In this document: piece after piece, positions 25,392-34,476 of the stretch | How positions within the stretch are numbered: the stretch's first letter is position 1 | How the letters are laid out: each line of letters begins with the position of its first letter | Assembly: GCA_028222445.1 (NCBI GenBank) | Contig: JAOISU010000003.1 | Location: 14,366-78,365 of the forward strand | Reading direction: 5' to 3' | DNA from: Candidatus Pelagibacter sp. | Lineage (GTDB): Bacteria; Pseudomonadota; Alphaproteobacteria; Pelagibacterales; Pelagibacteraceae | Length of the DNA stretch: 64,000 bases | Program-made: the position numbers and the translations under genes | The notes under the pieces: generated by a model | Seen by the model: only the letters and a program-made list of their open reading frames with translations | Told to the model about the DNA's origin: nothing | Databases searched by the model: none

Positions 25392-26317
25392 ATTGGATAA
25401 AAAAAACTTTACGTTTTGGTGAAAAAATAAAAACAATTATTAAGCAACGTGCCAGTAAAGCTGAAATTGCTAACAGTGATTGGACCTCATGTTGTAAAGG
25501 GCCAATTTTAAAAAAAGATTTAGAAGATAATTTATGGGTTTGTCCCTCTTGTAATAAACATCATAGAATTAGCCCCCGTCAAAGATTTGATATAATTTTT
25601 GGAAAAAATAATTATGAAGTTTTAAAAACTCCAATACCTCAAGATGATCCTTTAGGATGGAATGACTCAAAGCCATATAAAGATAGGTTAAAATCCGCAA
25701 GAAAAAAAACGGGAATGGAATGTGGAATGATGGTTGTTAACACAAACATTCAAAGTATAAAAGTGACAGTTATAGCATCTGATTTTGATTTTGTAGGTGG
25801 ATCTATTGGTGCTGCTGAAGGTGAAGCTTTTTTATATGGTATTCAGCATGCAATTGAGAACCAACAACCTTTTGTAGTTTTTACTTCTGGTGGGGGAATG
25901 AGAATGATGGAAAGTCTTATTTCATTAAGTCAAATGACTCGAACAACTTTAGCAATTAATGAACTTAAAAAGAATAATCTTCCTTATATAGTTGTATTAA
26001 CGGACCCAACTGCTGGAGGTATAACGGCATCCTATGCAATGCTTGGTGATATACATATTGCTGAACCAGGTGCTTTAATAGCTTTTGCTGGAGCTCGTGT
26101 AATCCAAGGAACCGTTCGTGAAGAATTGCCGGTTGGCTTTCAAAGAAGTGAATATGTTGAAAAAACTGGTTTTGTAGATTTAATAGTTGAAAGAAAAGAT
26201 TTAAGAGAAAAAATTAGAGTATTATTATCAATATTGTTAAAGAAAAATTCTGTTATAAATTCAGCTACAAATGAAACTTCAGAAGATAGTAGAACGCTTA
26301 CAAAAGCTGCATCCTAA
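25388..26317 (+). CDS. accD: Acetyl-CoA carboxylase carboxyltransferase subunit beta
   Basis: Partner of AccA. Residues ~35-65 hold the zinc ribbon: WTSCCKGPILKKDL then WVCPSCNKHHRI. The first C-x2-C pair is collapsed to adjacent cysteines, so metal binding is uncertain. The crotonase core follows (VTVIASDFDFVGGSIGAAEGE, FTSGGGMRMMESLISL, LTDPTAGGITASYAMLGD, GFQRSEYVEKTGFVD). The 309 residues are normal. trpA-accD-folC is a common order; the ATG overlaps the trpA stop by four bases and the gene's end overlaps folC by 47 bases. Confidence 0.95.
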   Translation: MNWIKKTLRFGEKIKTIIKQRASKAEIANSDWTSCCKGPILKKDLEDNLWVCPSCNKHHRISPRQRFDIIFGKNNYEVLKTPIPQDDPLGWNDSKPYKDRLKSARKKTGMECGMMVVNTNIQSIKVTVIASDFDFVGGSIGAAEGEAFLYGIQHAIENQQPFVVFTSGGGMRMMESLISLSQMTRTTLAINELKKNNLPYIVVLTDPTAGGITASYAMLGDIHIAEPGALIAFAGARVIQGTVREELPVGFQRSEYVEKTGFVDLIVERKDLREKIRVLLSILLKKNSVINSATNETSEDSRTLTKAAS

Positions 26318-27536
26318 AGAAATAGATCTTAGTTTAGATCGTGTTAAAGAACTCTGTAAAAAATTAGGCAATCCCCAAGACAAAATCAAAGCTATATCTG
26401 TAGTGGGTACCAATGGTAAGAACAGCACAATTAATGCAATCTTTTCTATTTTAAAAGAAGCTAATTTCAAATGTAATGTTTATACAAGTCCTCATATTCT
26501 AAAAATAAATGAAAGATTTGTCTTCAATAATGAGCAATTAAGTGATGATGAGTTAGCTGATTTATTTGAAGAAGTAGAAAGTATCAATGAAAATAAACCC
26601 ATTACATTTTTTGAAATATTAACAGCATCTTATTTTTATAAAGCTGTCCAATACCCAGATAATATTAACCTTATAGAAGCTGGTTTATTTCACCGGTTTG
26701 ATGCAACTAATATACTAAAAGAAAACTTAGCTAGTGTTGTATGTTCGTGTTCTATTGACCACACAGACTGGTTACCAAAAGATGAAAAAACAATTGAAAA
26801 AATTATATTTGAAAAAACATCTACACTTTTAAATTCAAATATTATTGTAGCTAAACAAAGCGCCAAAGATACGATGAATTGTATTAAAAAAACCATCTCT
26901 CAAAACCTATCTAGTAAAGTATTTTTTAATGATGATTTTAGTTACTCAATTAATGAAAATGATTTCTTCTATTATGAGGATAAATTAGGTGGATTAAAAC
27001 TTCCAAAGCCTAATGTTCTTGGTCAATATCAATTAGAAAATATTTCAACTGCAATAGCGACCTTAAGAACTTTGGATATTGATATCAAAGACGAACATAT
27101 TCAAAGAGGTGTTACAAAAATATCTAGCTTAGCAAGACTTCAGGAAATTAAATCTGGTAAATTAAAAGAGTTAGTTAAAAACAATAAATTAATAGTTGAT
27201 GGAAGCCATAACGAAGGTGGTGCTAAAGCATTAAACGAATATCTTCAAACCTTAGATTGTAACAAACATGTTATTATTGGAATGATGGCAAACAAAGAAC
27301 ATGAAAAATACATCAATTACCTTAAAGATGTTTCATCTATAACCACCATAGATTTAAAAACTCAACCAAACTCTATTAGTGGAAAAGATTTAAAAGAGAA
27401 ATTTAAAAGTATACCTAATGTTCAATATCAACCAGATATTAAGCAAGCTATTAAATCGATTGATTTAAAAGAAGGTGATCTTTTATTAATTACAGGGTCT
27501 TTGTATGGTGCCGCTGAAGTATTAAATTTAAATTAG
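26271..27536 (+). CDS. folC: Dihydrofolate/folylpolyglutamate synthase
   Basis: Adds glutamate to dihydropteroate and folates. The ATP loop is SVVGTNGKNSTINA (normally GTNGKGS, with Asn in place of the Gly here), followed by YTSPHILKINERF, the linker-domain TFFEILTASYFY, LIEAGLFHRFDATN and the C-terminal IVDGSHNEGGA. I keep the ATG at 26271 because the family-conserved RLQKLHPKEIDLSLDRV begins within the first ten residues; this makes the 47-base overlap with accD real. The 421 residues are full length. The end meets trxA on the other strand. Confidence 0.94.
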   Translation: MKLQKIVERLQKLHPKEIDLSLDRVKELCKKLGNPQDKIKAISVVGTNGKNSTINAIFSILKEANFKCNVYTSPHILKINERFVFNNEQLSDDELADLFEEVESINENKPITFFEILTASYFYKAVQYPDNINLIEAGLFHRFDATNILKENLASVVCSCSIDHTDWLPKDEKTIEKIIFEKTSTLLNSNIIVAKQSAKDTMNCIKKTISQNLSSKVFFNDDFSYSINENDFFYYEDKLGGLKLPKPNVLGQYQLENISTAIATLRTLDIDIKDEHIQRGVTKISSLARLQEIKSGKLKELVKNNKLIVDGSHNEGGAKALNEYLQTLDCNKHVIIGMMANKEHEKYINYLKDVSSITTIDLKTQPNSISGKDLKEKFKSIPNVQYQPDIKQAIKSIDLKEGDLLLITGSLYGAAEVLNLN

Positions 27537-27850
27537 ATATTTTTGTCTAAAAACTCTTTCATTTGACTTTCGGCCACTCCTCCAACCTTCCTGTCGATTT
27601 CTATACCTTTTTTATAAACAATAACGGTAGGTACTCCTCTTATTCCAGCAGCCGAACCTGTGTTAATTCCACCATTTTCGATATCGGCATAATAAAAACT
27701 AGCTTTATCTTTATAATTTTCAGATAACTTTTCCATTACAGGTTTTAAAGCTTTGCAAGGTTGGCACCATTCTGCAGAAAATTGCACAATAGAAACATCT
27801 TCATTTTTTATTTTAGTTTCAAATTGTTCGTCTTGAAAGTCAATTAGCAT
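27533..27850 (-). CDS. trxA: Thioredoxin
   Basis: Disulfide reductant with active site EWCQPCKAL (normally WCGPC; Gln replaces Gly), cis-proline in RGVPTVIVY, and 105 residues without a signal peptide, so cytoplasmic. The Gln change lies between the redox cysteines and may shift the redox potential. It is separated by 73 bases from the ExoI gene and overlaps convergent folC by four bases. Confidence 0.93.
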   Translation of the reverse strand: MLIDFQDEQFETKIKNEDVSIVQFSAEWCQPCKALKPVMEKLSENYKDKASFYYADIENGGINTGSAAGIRGVPTVIVYKKGIEIDRKVGGVAESQMKEFLDKNI

Positions 27851-27923
27851 ATTAGTTTTATAAATTTTTATTCTATTAATTCAATATCAAAAAGGTATTT
27901 TTTTGTTTAATTCACAAAAATAA

Positions 27924-29351
27924 TTATGCTTGTTCATACTTTTTCTGTATTCCTTCAACAAATTCGTTAATTTCATCCAAAAACTTAAGTTTTTCTTCAT
28001 CTTTTTCATTTGTATATCTTTCCCTTAAATTATCACATTCATAATAAAATTCTTTGCATGTCCACCATTTCTCTTTTTCATCGCTTAAAATTCTTTCAGC
28101 TATTCCTCTTTTAATCACTTTATACATATCTGGTGGTAACGTTTCTGGTGACTCTTGATATATTATTTTTTTTCCAAAACTCACCATTCTCTCATCCTCA
28201 AATTTATCTAATAATATTAATTTATCCTTCCATGATGCTGCATGCCATTTTGGAAATAAAGCTGTATCTTTTTGAGGTGTAAATTTTTTATAAATAGTTT
28301 CTTCAGCTAGTAAATCAACCTGTGAGTCAAATTGAGCTTTTTCTTCAGCAGCTTCTCGTAATGCGGTTAAAACATTTTGAGAGAATTTTTCATTACTATT
28401 TACTAATTTTGCACGCTCTTTAATTAGATCAGGATCAAGATTGCTATATGGTTCAACTTGCAGTCCATAACTTGCATCTAAAATTATAGGAGCTTTATTT
28501 GATCGTATAGTTCTTAGAAATTTTAATTTTTTAATAGCACTTTTAAGTTCAGAAATTGACATATCAAATAGCGGGATTGGATCAATTTTAAGATCAAACG
28601 CTTGGCCCCACTGATAGATTGGATGAATGCAATGTTTTGGGTGGAGTGGTGCAACTACAAATCTATAATTTTTACCAAAATGATATTCAGCTAATGTAAA
28701 CATTTTTTCAGTTTTAAATATCGTCTCAGTATCACTCTTGTTTGCTGTTCTTAAAAATGTATCCCAAGTCTGAGGTTGATTTTTTTTAATTAATCCTAAA
28801 ACCTTAACTGTAAGTTCTGCATCGAATAAAGCACTATGGGCACCACTTGATTCAAAGCCATTCATTCTAGCTAGCGACTCTAGTTTCATTACTGGATTAC
28901 CTTTTGCATTTATTTCAGTTTTTACAACACTTTCATCAACTGCATGAGCACCTCTTGCAATGTTTAAACCATCATGTCTTTTGTTGGGGGTTGCATTGGT
29001 GATATAAGGATATCTAATTCCTCTAAAAAATTCGTTTCTTATCATCTCATCATCAAAGCCAATGTTTGACCAGCCCATAAATATTGCTGGGCTCCATTTT
29101 TTAAATGTAGCTTCTAACTGAGATAACATTTGGTAGTGACTTAAATTTCCTTTAGTTAATAAATCAACACTAGTTTTGTTAACTATTAATGCCATTGCTT
29201 GAGGAACTTCTCCTTCTGGCAATCTACATCTAAAATTAAAACGATCTAATTCTTTAAAATTTGGGTCAACTAAAATACCCCCTACTTCAATAATACTTCC
29301 CCATGAAGTATTGGCTGAACTACTTTCTATATCCCAAATTGCTAAATTCAT
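27924..29351 (-). CDS. sbcB: Exodeoxyribonuclease I-like exonuclease (SbcB family)
   Basis: DEDDh 3'-5' exonuclease acting on single-stranded DNA. Exo I is IWDIESS (Asp6, Glu8), Exo II is NIGFDDEMIRNEFFR, Exo III is GAHSALFDAELTV. C-terminal to the nuclease domain, FVVAPLHPKHC and KAPIILDAS fit the SH3-like and helical accessory regions of E. coli ExoI; the total of 475 residues matches ExoI (475 in E. coli). It is one base upstream of nothing else on its strand except trxA, and follows the PD-(D/E)XK nuclease gene by one base, so the two are probably co-translated. Confidence 0.9.
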   Translation of the reverse strand: MNLAIWDIESSSANTSWGSIIEVGGILVDPNFKELDRFNFRCRLPEGEVPQAMALIVNKTSVDLLTKGNLSHYQMLSQLEATFKKWSPAIFMGWSNIGFDDEMIRNEFFRGIRYPYITNATPNKRHDGLNIARGAHAVDESVVKTEINAKGNPVMKLESLARMNGFESSGAHSALFDAELTVKVLGLIKKNQPQTWDTFLRTANKSDTETIFKTEKMFTLAEYHFGKNYRFVVAPLHPKHCIHPIYQWGQAFDLKIDPIPLFDMSISELKSAIKKLKFLRTIRSNKAPIILDASYGLQVEPYSNLDPDLIKERAKLVNSNEKFSQNVLTALREAAEEKAQFDSQVDLLAEETIYKKFTPQKDTALFPKWHAASWKDKLILLDKFEDERMVSFGKKIIYQESPETLPPDMYKVIKRGIAERILSDEKEKWWTCKEFYYECDNLRERYTNEKDEEKLKFLDEINEFVEGIQKKYEQA

Positions 29352-29352
29352 A

Positions 29353-30042
29353 TTAGTTCATATTCCGTTGATGATAGTATTGTTCTACTTTTTCTAAAAA
29401 CTTGTTTTGATATTCTTCTAGTTTTTCACCTTGAATTCTAAAGTCTTGAAATAAATTATCTACAGTACAAAGTAAAACAATTCCTTGAGTTATTTTTGAA
29501 TTATGGACAACGTTATGAGCTAATGAATAGGCGCCTAATTGAAGATAATAGTCTTCAATCCACTCTTCTTTTTTTGGTTTATTGGACTGCTTAAAATCTA
29601 TAATAGTTTCTTGTCCTTCATACACACCTACTGCATCACATGTGCCCGCGTATTTGCCTGGATAATATAATGTTGCTTCAATACCATAAATTTCCGACAA
29701 TTTTCCTTTAATACCTTGTTCGATAATTTCATCTGCCATTTTTTTAGATTTACTAGCCTCTTCTTCTATTAGCTCTAAATTTAATTGACCTAATAAGTAT
29801 TTTTCTAAATGAGAATGCATTGATGTGCCTCTACTTGAAGCATCATTTTTAATTCTATTCGCTTCTGCAGCACCTACTCTTGCTTTCCAATTTGCAAGGG
29901 ATGCTTTTTTTTCTTCACTTTGTGTTGCTTGTAATATGGAAGTTACCGATGGAAGTTTTTCTTGATTAACTGAATACATTCTTGAACCACTTACAATTGA
30001 CCTCATAGATTTTGGATAAGTAAATTTATTATTCCATTGCAT
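29353..30042 (-). CDS. PD-(D/E)XK nuclease, MGME1-like/RecB-type
   Basis: Predicted single-strand-specific DNA exonuclease of 229 residues. LPSVTSILQAT, then a basic/tryptophan stretch (LANWKARVG), RGTSMHSHLE (conserved His), the acidic GTCDAVGVYEG, and the catalytic IIDFKQSNKPK (D-x-K), YLQLGAYSLAH follow in the order found in mitochondrial genome maintenance exonuclease MGME1 and in nucleases of marine T4-like phages. The aspartate of GTCDA and the DFK form the metal site. It is flanked by genes for ExoI (one base away) and RmuC (37 bases). Origin from a phage is possible; the precise substrate is inference. Confidence 0.82.
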   Translation of the reverse strand: MQWNNKFTYPKSMRSIVSGSRMYSVNQEKLPSVTSILQATQSEEKKASLANWKARVGAAEANRIKNDASSRGTSMHSHLEKYLLGQLNLELIEEEASKSKKMADEIIEQGIKGKLSEIYGIEATLYYPGKYAGTCDAVGVYEGQETIIDFKQSNKPKKEEWIEDYYLQLGAYSLAHNVVHNSKITQGIVLLCTVDNLFQDFRIQGEKLEEYQNKFLEKVEQYYHQRNMN

Positions 30043-30079
30043 ATATTTTGTTATAAGCGTTATTTAGAAAAAAAAGAAA

Positions 30080-31177
30080 TTAATTTTTGGCTTGTTTTGA
30101 ATGGTCAACAAATTTTTCTACATTTTCTGTTTGAATTGCTTTTTCGATTTGTTCAGGATCTTTAATATTCTCTAACGTTCTAGTAATTGATCTTGCATCT
30201 GTCCCAAACTTGTCAACAACCATCATTGCTTCTTCTAATTTTTTTCTTAAAGCAACTATATTTTCAAAATGTTTTCCAAATCTTGAGCTAATTGTTTTTA
30301 AATGATCATAAATTTCTGTTGCACCTTTTTGAACCTTTAGAGATTGAAAGCCCATATGTAGTGATTGCAGATATGCTGAAAGTGTATTTGGTCCACAAAT
30401 TACAACTTTATGTTTTTTCATTAACTCTTGAATTAATAATTCTTTGCTAGTTGGGTCTTGGTATTCAGTTAGTTCTTTATATAAACTTTCAGTTGGTGCA
30501 TAAACAATTGCAAAATCTGTAGTTTTAGGAGGAACAATATATTTCTCATTAACACTTTTAGCTTTAGCTTTAAAAGCAGTGGCTAATTTTGCTCTGGCAT
30601 CTGCAACAGCTCTTTTATCATCCGCGTCATAACCATCAGTAATAGCTTTAAATTTTTCTACTGGAAAATGACTATCCACTGGAACTAGAACATCGCCTTG
30701 AAGCTTAATTGCAAATTCAACATTTTCACTTGTGTCCTCTTTCATCTTAACATTGGTCATAAATTGAGAAGCAGGTAATAAGTCTTTAATCAGTGAATCT
30801 AATGAAAACTCTGCAAGTGTTCCATATTTTTTAACTCCAGCCAAAATTTTTGTTATACCTTCTTGGCTTTTATTTAATAACTCTACTTGGTTATTGAAGT
30901 TACCAACTTTTTCATCAACTTTTGTTAAAGCTTCTGTCATATCTTTAGTAACCCCAGTTGATAGATTGTTAAACGAGGTCGACATAGATCCTAGAGAAGT
31001 ATTAATAGTAGTATTTAAGGTATCTTTTAATGAGGTGATTTCGGTTTTTAAATTTGCTATTTCTTCATTTTCCTTATTTTCACTTACATCATTAGGTTTT
31101 GATCTTAAATTTAGATAAAGAATTGAAGATGCTATGCCAACTAATATGATCAGTAAAATTACTAAGATTATATCCAT
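30080..31177 (-). CDS. rmuC: RmuC family DNA recombination protein
   Basis: Family that limits inversions between short repeats in E. coli; mechanism not settled but the C-terminal half is a nuclease-like fold. The first ~22 residues are a membrane anchor (IILVILLIILVGIASSILYL), then a coiled coil (about residues 35-110, rich in heptads of L, T and N), then the RmuC domain with VDSHFPVEKFKAI, DFAIVYAPTESLY, VVICGPNTLSAYLQSL and SRFGKHFENI. The 365 residues are somewhat short for the family. It heads a minus-strand group with the two exonuclease genes. Confidence 0.9.
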   Translation of the reverse strand: MDIILVILLIILVGIASSILYLNLRSKPNDVSENKENEEIANLKTEITSLKDTLNTTINTSLGSMSTSFNNLSTGVTKDMTEALTKVDEKVGNFNNQVELLNKSQEGITKILAGVKKYGTLAEFSLDSLIKDLLPASQFMTNVKMKEDTSENVEFAIKLQGDVLVPVDSHFPVEKFKAITDGYDADDKRAVADARAKLATAFKAKAKSVNEKYIVPPKTTDFAIVYAPTESLYKELTEYQDPTSKELLIQELMKKHKVVICGPNTLSAYLQSLHMGFQSLKVQKGATEIYDHLKTISSRFGKHFENIVALRKKLEEAMMVVDKFGTDARSITRTLENIKDPEQIEKAIQTENVEKFVDHSKQAKN

Positions 31178-31241
31178 GATTCTATTATATTATTTTATAG
31201 TAAAAATTTGATTAATATATTTAAATATTTACAATTAAATT

Positions 31242-31373
31242 ATGGACTTAATCTTAGTATTCAAAATAATATTTATTATTGCAATTATCGTTGCATCCTA
31301 TGCTGTAATTAGAAATTTTGATATTATTAAGATTATTTTGATTTATTGGAAAGATCTAATTCTTCGAAAGTAG
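31242..31373 (+). CDS. Possible 43-residue membrane micro-protein
   Basis: ATG-initiated frame between rmuC and hisG. Residues 3-24 are hydrophobic (LILVFKIIFIIAIIVASYAVI), followed by a second partly hydrophobic stretch with lysine/arginine and the end DLILRK. It overlaps the end of hisG by 18 bases on the other strand. No family recognised. Length and AT bias mean a chance frame cannot be excluded. Confidence 0.4.
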   Translation: MDLILVFKIIFIIAIIVASYAVIRNFDIIKIILIYWKDLILRK

Positions 31374-32048
31374 TTTAACTAGTTTTTTAACTTCTGGTTT
31401 TTTTACGGATGATTTAGATATCATCATGCAAGCTACAGATTCTAAAATTTCACCATCTTTTAAAATACGTAAGTTATTAGCTTTTAAAGTCTCACCAGTT
31501 GAAGATATATCTGTAATAATTTCGCTTGATCCTGTGAAAGGATAAGCTTCAGTTGCCCCTAAACTTCCAACTAACTTAAATTGAGTAACTCCTTTTGAAA
31601 ATAAAAATTCTCTAGTTAAATTTGGATATTTTGTAGCTACTCTTAGTCTTTTCTTTTTCTTATCTTTAAACTCAAATGCAATTTCTTCTAAATCTGCAAC
31701 GGTTTGGACATCTATCCATGGGTCTGGTATTGCAACAACTAAAGTTGCTTTTCCAAAATTATACTTTTTAGATACGCTAACTTTATTTTGAATATTTACT
31801 TCACTCTCTTTTAATAAATCATAACCTGAAAATCCAAGGTCTAATGAACCATCTGCAAGTCTTTCTATAATCTCTCGTGCATGTAAATATAAAACTTTAA
31901 CGTGAGATAATTGTTTTATTGATCCTAATAAATCTCTTTCTCCTCGTTCAGAAATCAGATTGAATTTATTCTTTTTAAATATTTTTAGAACATCTTTTCT
32001 AAGTCTACCTTTACTTGGAATACTAATATTAATTATATTTTTTTTCAT
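31356..32048 (-). CDS. hisG: ATP phosphoribosyltransferase catalytic subunit (short form)
   Basis: First step of histidine synthesis. At 230 residues it is the short HisG, which lacks the C-terminal regulatory domain and needs HisZ. Motifs: IPSKGRLRKD at the start, LADGSLDLGFSGYDLLKE, RVATKYPNLTREF and the PRPP-binding GATEAYPFTGSSEIITDI-like block. The ATG shares a base with the hisZ stop. It ends the tRNA-His-hisS-hisZ-hisG unit. Confidence 0.95.
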   Translation of the reverse strand: MKKNIINISIPSKGRLRKDVLKIFKKNKFNLISERGERDLLGSIKQLSHVKVLYLHAREIIERLADGSLDLGFSGYDLLKESEVNIQNKVSVSKKYNFGKATLVVAIPDPWIDVQTVADLEEIAFEFKDKKKKRLRVATKYPNLTREFLFSKGVTQFKLVGSLGATEAYPFTGSSEIITDISSTGETLKANNLRILKDGEILESVACMMISKSSVKKPEVKKLVKLLSKN

Positions 32049-33100
32049 TAGTAATTTAAATTTAAGGCAGCTCCTACTGCAGCTACTTGGTTTTTTGAAC
32101 CTAAATCAGAAATTAATTTATCGTATCTTCCGCCATTAATTATATTTCTATTCTTTGACTTAGACTTGATATCAATTTTAAATACCATGCCTGTGTAATA
32201 TTCTAATTGTCTTCCAAAAGAGGCTGAGAAAACTACATTTAGTTTTGAAATTTTATTATTTGAGGTTGGAAAATATTTTTGATCAACTACTAAATTAATC
32301 TTATTTTTTTTAAAAAATTTATTTAGTTCGTTTGCAGCTTTATTTATTGGGCATTTGATTTTAAGAAATTCTTTTATAATCTTTGATATATTTTTTCCTT
32401 TACTGGCTCCTCTTGGGTCTCTTATTTTATTATCAAATCTTTTTAAAATTTCATTAATTGATCTTCCTGCAATAACTTTTGATGAATCTTCTTTTAACAT
32501 TTTAAAATATCGTTTTTTATCAATCTCAACGATTGTGGGATCTACATCTGAGTTAGTCTCTAATCTTTTCAAAAGATCATTAAAATATTTCTCCCTCCAA
32601 AAATGCCTTGATAGTCTTAACTTCCAACGTTTTGGAATATCTAGTTTTGAAATTAACAAATTAAAAATTTCAACATTACCAATTATTAATGTACCTGATG
32701 TATATTTAATATTTTGGAGGGATTTTAGAGATGTATTGATAATTTCTTTGTCATCATTCTTTTCATCTTTAGATCCAATGATTTCAAATCCAACTTGATC
32801 TCTAATTATAGAATCTTTTTTATTCTGTGATTTTCTGTAAGCTTGACCACTATAAAAAATCTTCTCTTTTCCTTTTAAATTATTCTCTAAATATCTAAGA
32901 CATGATGCAATGGTTAAATCTGGTCTAAGGCAAAGCTCACTTCCGTTTTGATCAATGAAAGAAAATATAAATTTTCTAAAGTTTTCACCTGATCTTTGAA
33001 CAATATGGTTAGCTTCAATAACTGAAGGTAAATCAATATACTTAAATCCTTTAGACTTTACTGATCTAAGGATATTTTCAGATAAGTTTTTTGACTTCAT
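32048..33100 (-). CDS. hisZ: ATP phosphoribosyltransferase regulatory subunit HisZ
   Basis: Paralogue of histidyl-tRNA synthetase without tRNA charging activity, required for activity and histidine feedback of short HisG. Class II synthetase-like blocks are LPSVIEANHIVQRSGENFRKF, LRPDLTIASCLRYL, YSGQAYRKSQN (where HisRS has a catalytic arginine motif) and, near the end, YYTGMVFKIDI and NGGRYDKLISDLG. There are 350 residues and no anticodon-binding domain. The start lies 23 bases inside hisS, which marks close coupling with its ancestor gene. Confidence 0.93.
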   Translation of the reverse strand: MKSKNLSENILRSVKSKGFKYIDLPSVIEANHIVQRSGENFRKFIFSFIDQNGSELCLRPDLTIASCLRYLENNLKGKEKIFYSGQAYRKSQNKKDSIIRDQVGFEIIGSKDEKNDDKEIINTSLKSLQNIKYTSGTLIIGNVEIFNLLISKLDIPKRWKLRLSRHFWREKYFNDLLKRLETNSDVDPTIVEIDKKRYFKMLKEDSSKVIAGRSINEILKRFDNKIRDPRGASKGKNISKIIKEFLKIKCPINKAANELNKFFKKNKINLVVDQKYFPTSNNKISKLNVVFSASFGRQLEYYTGMVFKIDIKSKSKNRNIINGGRYDKLISDLGSKNQVAAVGAALNLNY

Positions 33101-34472
33101 TAATTAAATCAGCTTTTGGAATTGTTTGATTATTTTCACCCTTAACACCTTTAAGGTTTTTAATAGTAACCGTATTGTCTTTAAACTCATTTTCTCCACA
33201 AATGATCGCAACTGGTAATTCACGTTTATTTGCAAAAGTTAGTTGTTTGCCTAGGTTTTTTTTGCTATCTAAAAAAATTTCAGCATTAATATTATTGTCT
33301 CTTAACTGATCAACTAATTCATAATAATTTTTTAAGTATTTTTCATCCATTACACAAACTAAAACTGGTTTTTGATCCTCTATTTTAATTTGATCTAATT
33401 GCATTAGAGCAAATAATAGTCGATCCACACCAAAGCTTATTCCTGTTCCTGGAATATCAACTCCTCTAAATCTTGATATCAATTTTGCATAAGCTCCACC
33501 TGAACATATGCTTCCAATATCTACTTCTTTGCTTTTATTGTTTGTGACTTTAAAATTTAAATTAGTCTCTACAATAAAGTCAGAATAATAAGCAAGGCCT
33601 CTAACGATTGTAAAATTAGTTTTAACCCGATTTAAATTTGATCCATATCCAAGTAATTCAAATACATTTTCTAACTCACTTATTCCTTCTTGGGATAATG
33701 GATTTTTTAAAGTTTGTTTTAGTTCTTTTAAATCTTTTATTTTTAGAAAATTTAATATTTGTGCTGCTTGATCATCAGATAACTCAGCTCCTTTAGTAAT
33801 GGCGCCACTTTGATCTTTTCTCTCTTTTTTTAATAAATCTTCAACTCCCTTTAAGCCAAACCCTGGCTTATCTAATTTATCGATTGCTCTGATAACTTTT
33901 ATTTGTTTTTCTTCAGAAATTTTTAATTCATCAATTAAACCTTGTACAATTTTTCTATTACTCACATTGATTGTAAATTGATCTTTGTTTAAACCACAAT
34001 CTGATAATGTGCTTGATATTAAATTACAAAGTTCTGCATTGGCTTGAGCAGGATTAACGTTTCCAACAATATCAAAGTCAGCTTGCATAAATTCTCTGTA
34101 ACGGCCATTTCCAGCTTTTTCATTACGAAATACATTTTGGATTTGATACCGCTTAAAAATAGATGGAAGTTCTTGATTGTTTTCAGCTACAAATCTTGCA
34201 AGTGGGCTTGATAAATCATATCGAAGCGTAATACTTTTTTCACCATCTTGGAACGAGAATACATCAGACATAGGGTTGCTATCGTCTTCTGCAAGAAAAG
34301 ATCCTATGTTTTCACTAATTTCAAACGAAGGGGTTTCAAGAGCTTCTGCTCCAAACTTAATAAAATTATTCTCAATAGCTTTTAATAGCTTTTTTTTGAG
34401 AAGAAGTTTTTTATCCCAACGATCTTCAAATCCTGAAGGTAATCCAGGAACTAATTTATTTTCTTTATTCAT
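33078..34472 (-). CDS. hisS: Histidine-tRNA ligase
   Basis: Charges tRNA-His. I start at ATG 34472 (MNKENKLVPGLPSGFEDR, 464 residues) because the longer open frame runs back into the tRNA gene. Motif 2 reads VFRNEKAGNGRYREFMQAD, which resembles the HisRS type of alphaproteobacteria whose tRNA-His lacks G-1. Other blocks are SLRYDLSSPLARFVA-like motif 1 context (TLRYDLSSPLARF), VRGLAYYSDFIVE and GISFGVDRLLFAL (motif 3). The C-terminal domain binds the anticodon. The tRNA-His 3' end is only four bases before the start codon. Confidence 0.96.
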   Translation of the reverse strand: MNKENKLVPGLPSGFEDRWDKKLLLKKKLLKAIENNFIKFGAEALETPSFEISENIGSFLAEDDSNPMSDVFSFQDGEKSITLRYDLSSPLARFVAENNQELPSIFKRYQIQNVFRNEKAGNGRYREFMQADFDIVGNVNPAQANAELCNLISSTLSDCGLNKDQFTINVSNRKIVQGLIDELKISEEKQIKVIRAIDKLDKPGFGLKGVEDLLKKERKDQSGAITKGAELSDDQAAQILNFLKIKDLKELKQTLKNPLSQEGISELENVFELLGYGSNLNRVKTNFTIVRGLAYYSDFIVETNLNFKVTNNKSKEVDIGSICSGGAYAKLISRFRGVDIPGTGISFGVDRLLFALMQLDQIKIEDQKPVLVCVMDEKYLKNYYELVDQLRDNNINAEIFLDSKKNLGKQLTFANKRELPVAIICGENEFKDNTVTIKNLKGVKGENNQTIPKADLINEVKKLI

Positions 34473-34476
34473 TTTT

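Noticed and set aside
32355..32798. 147-residue plus-strand frame inside hisZ
   Set aside because: Hydrophobic-looking only because it is antisense to lysine-rich HisZ; no start signal and no family.
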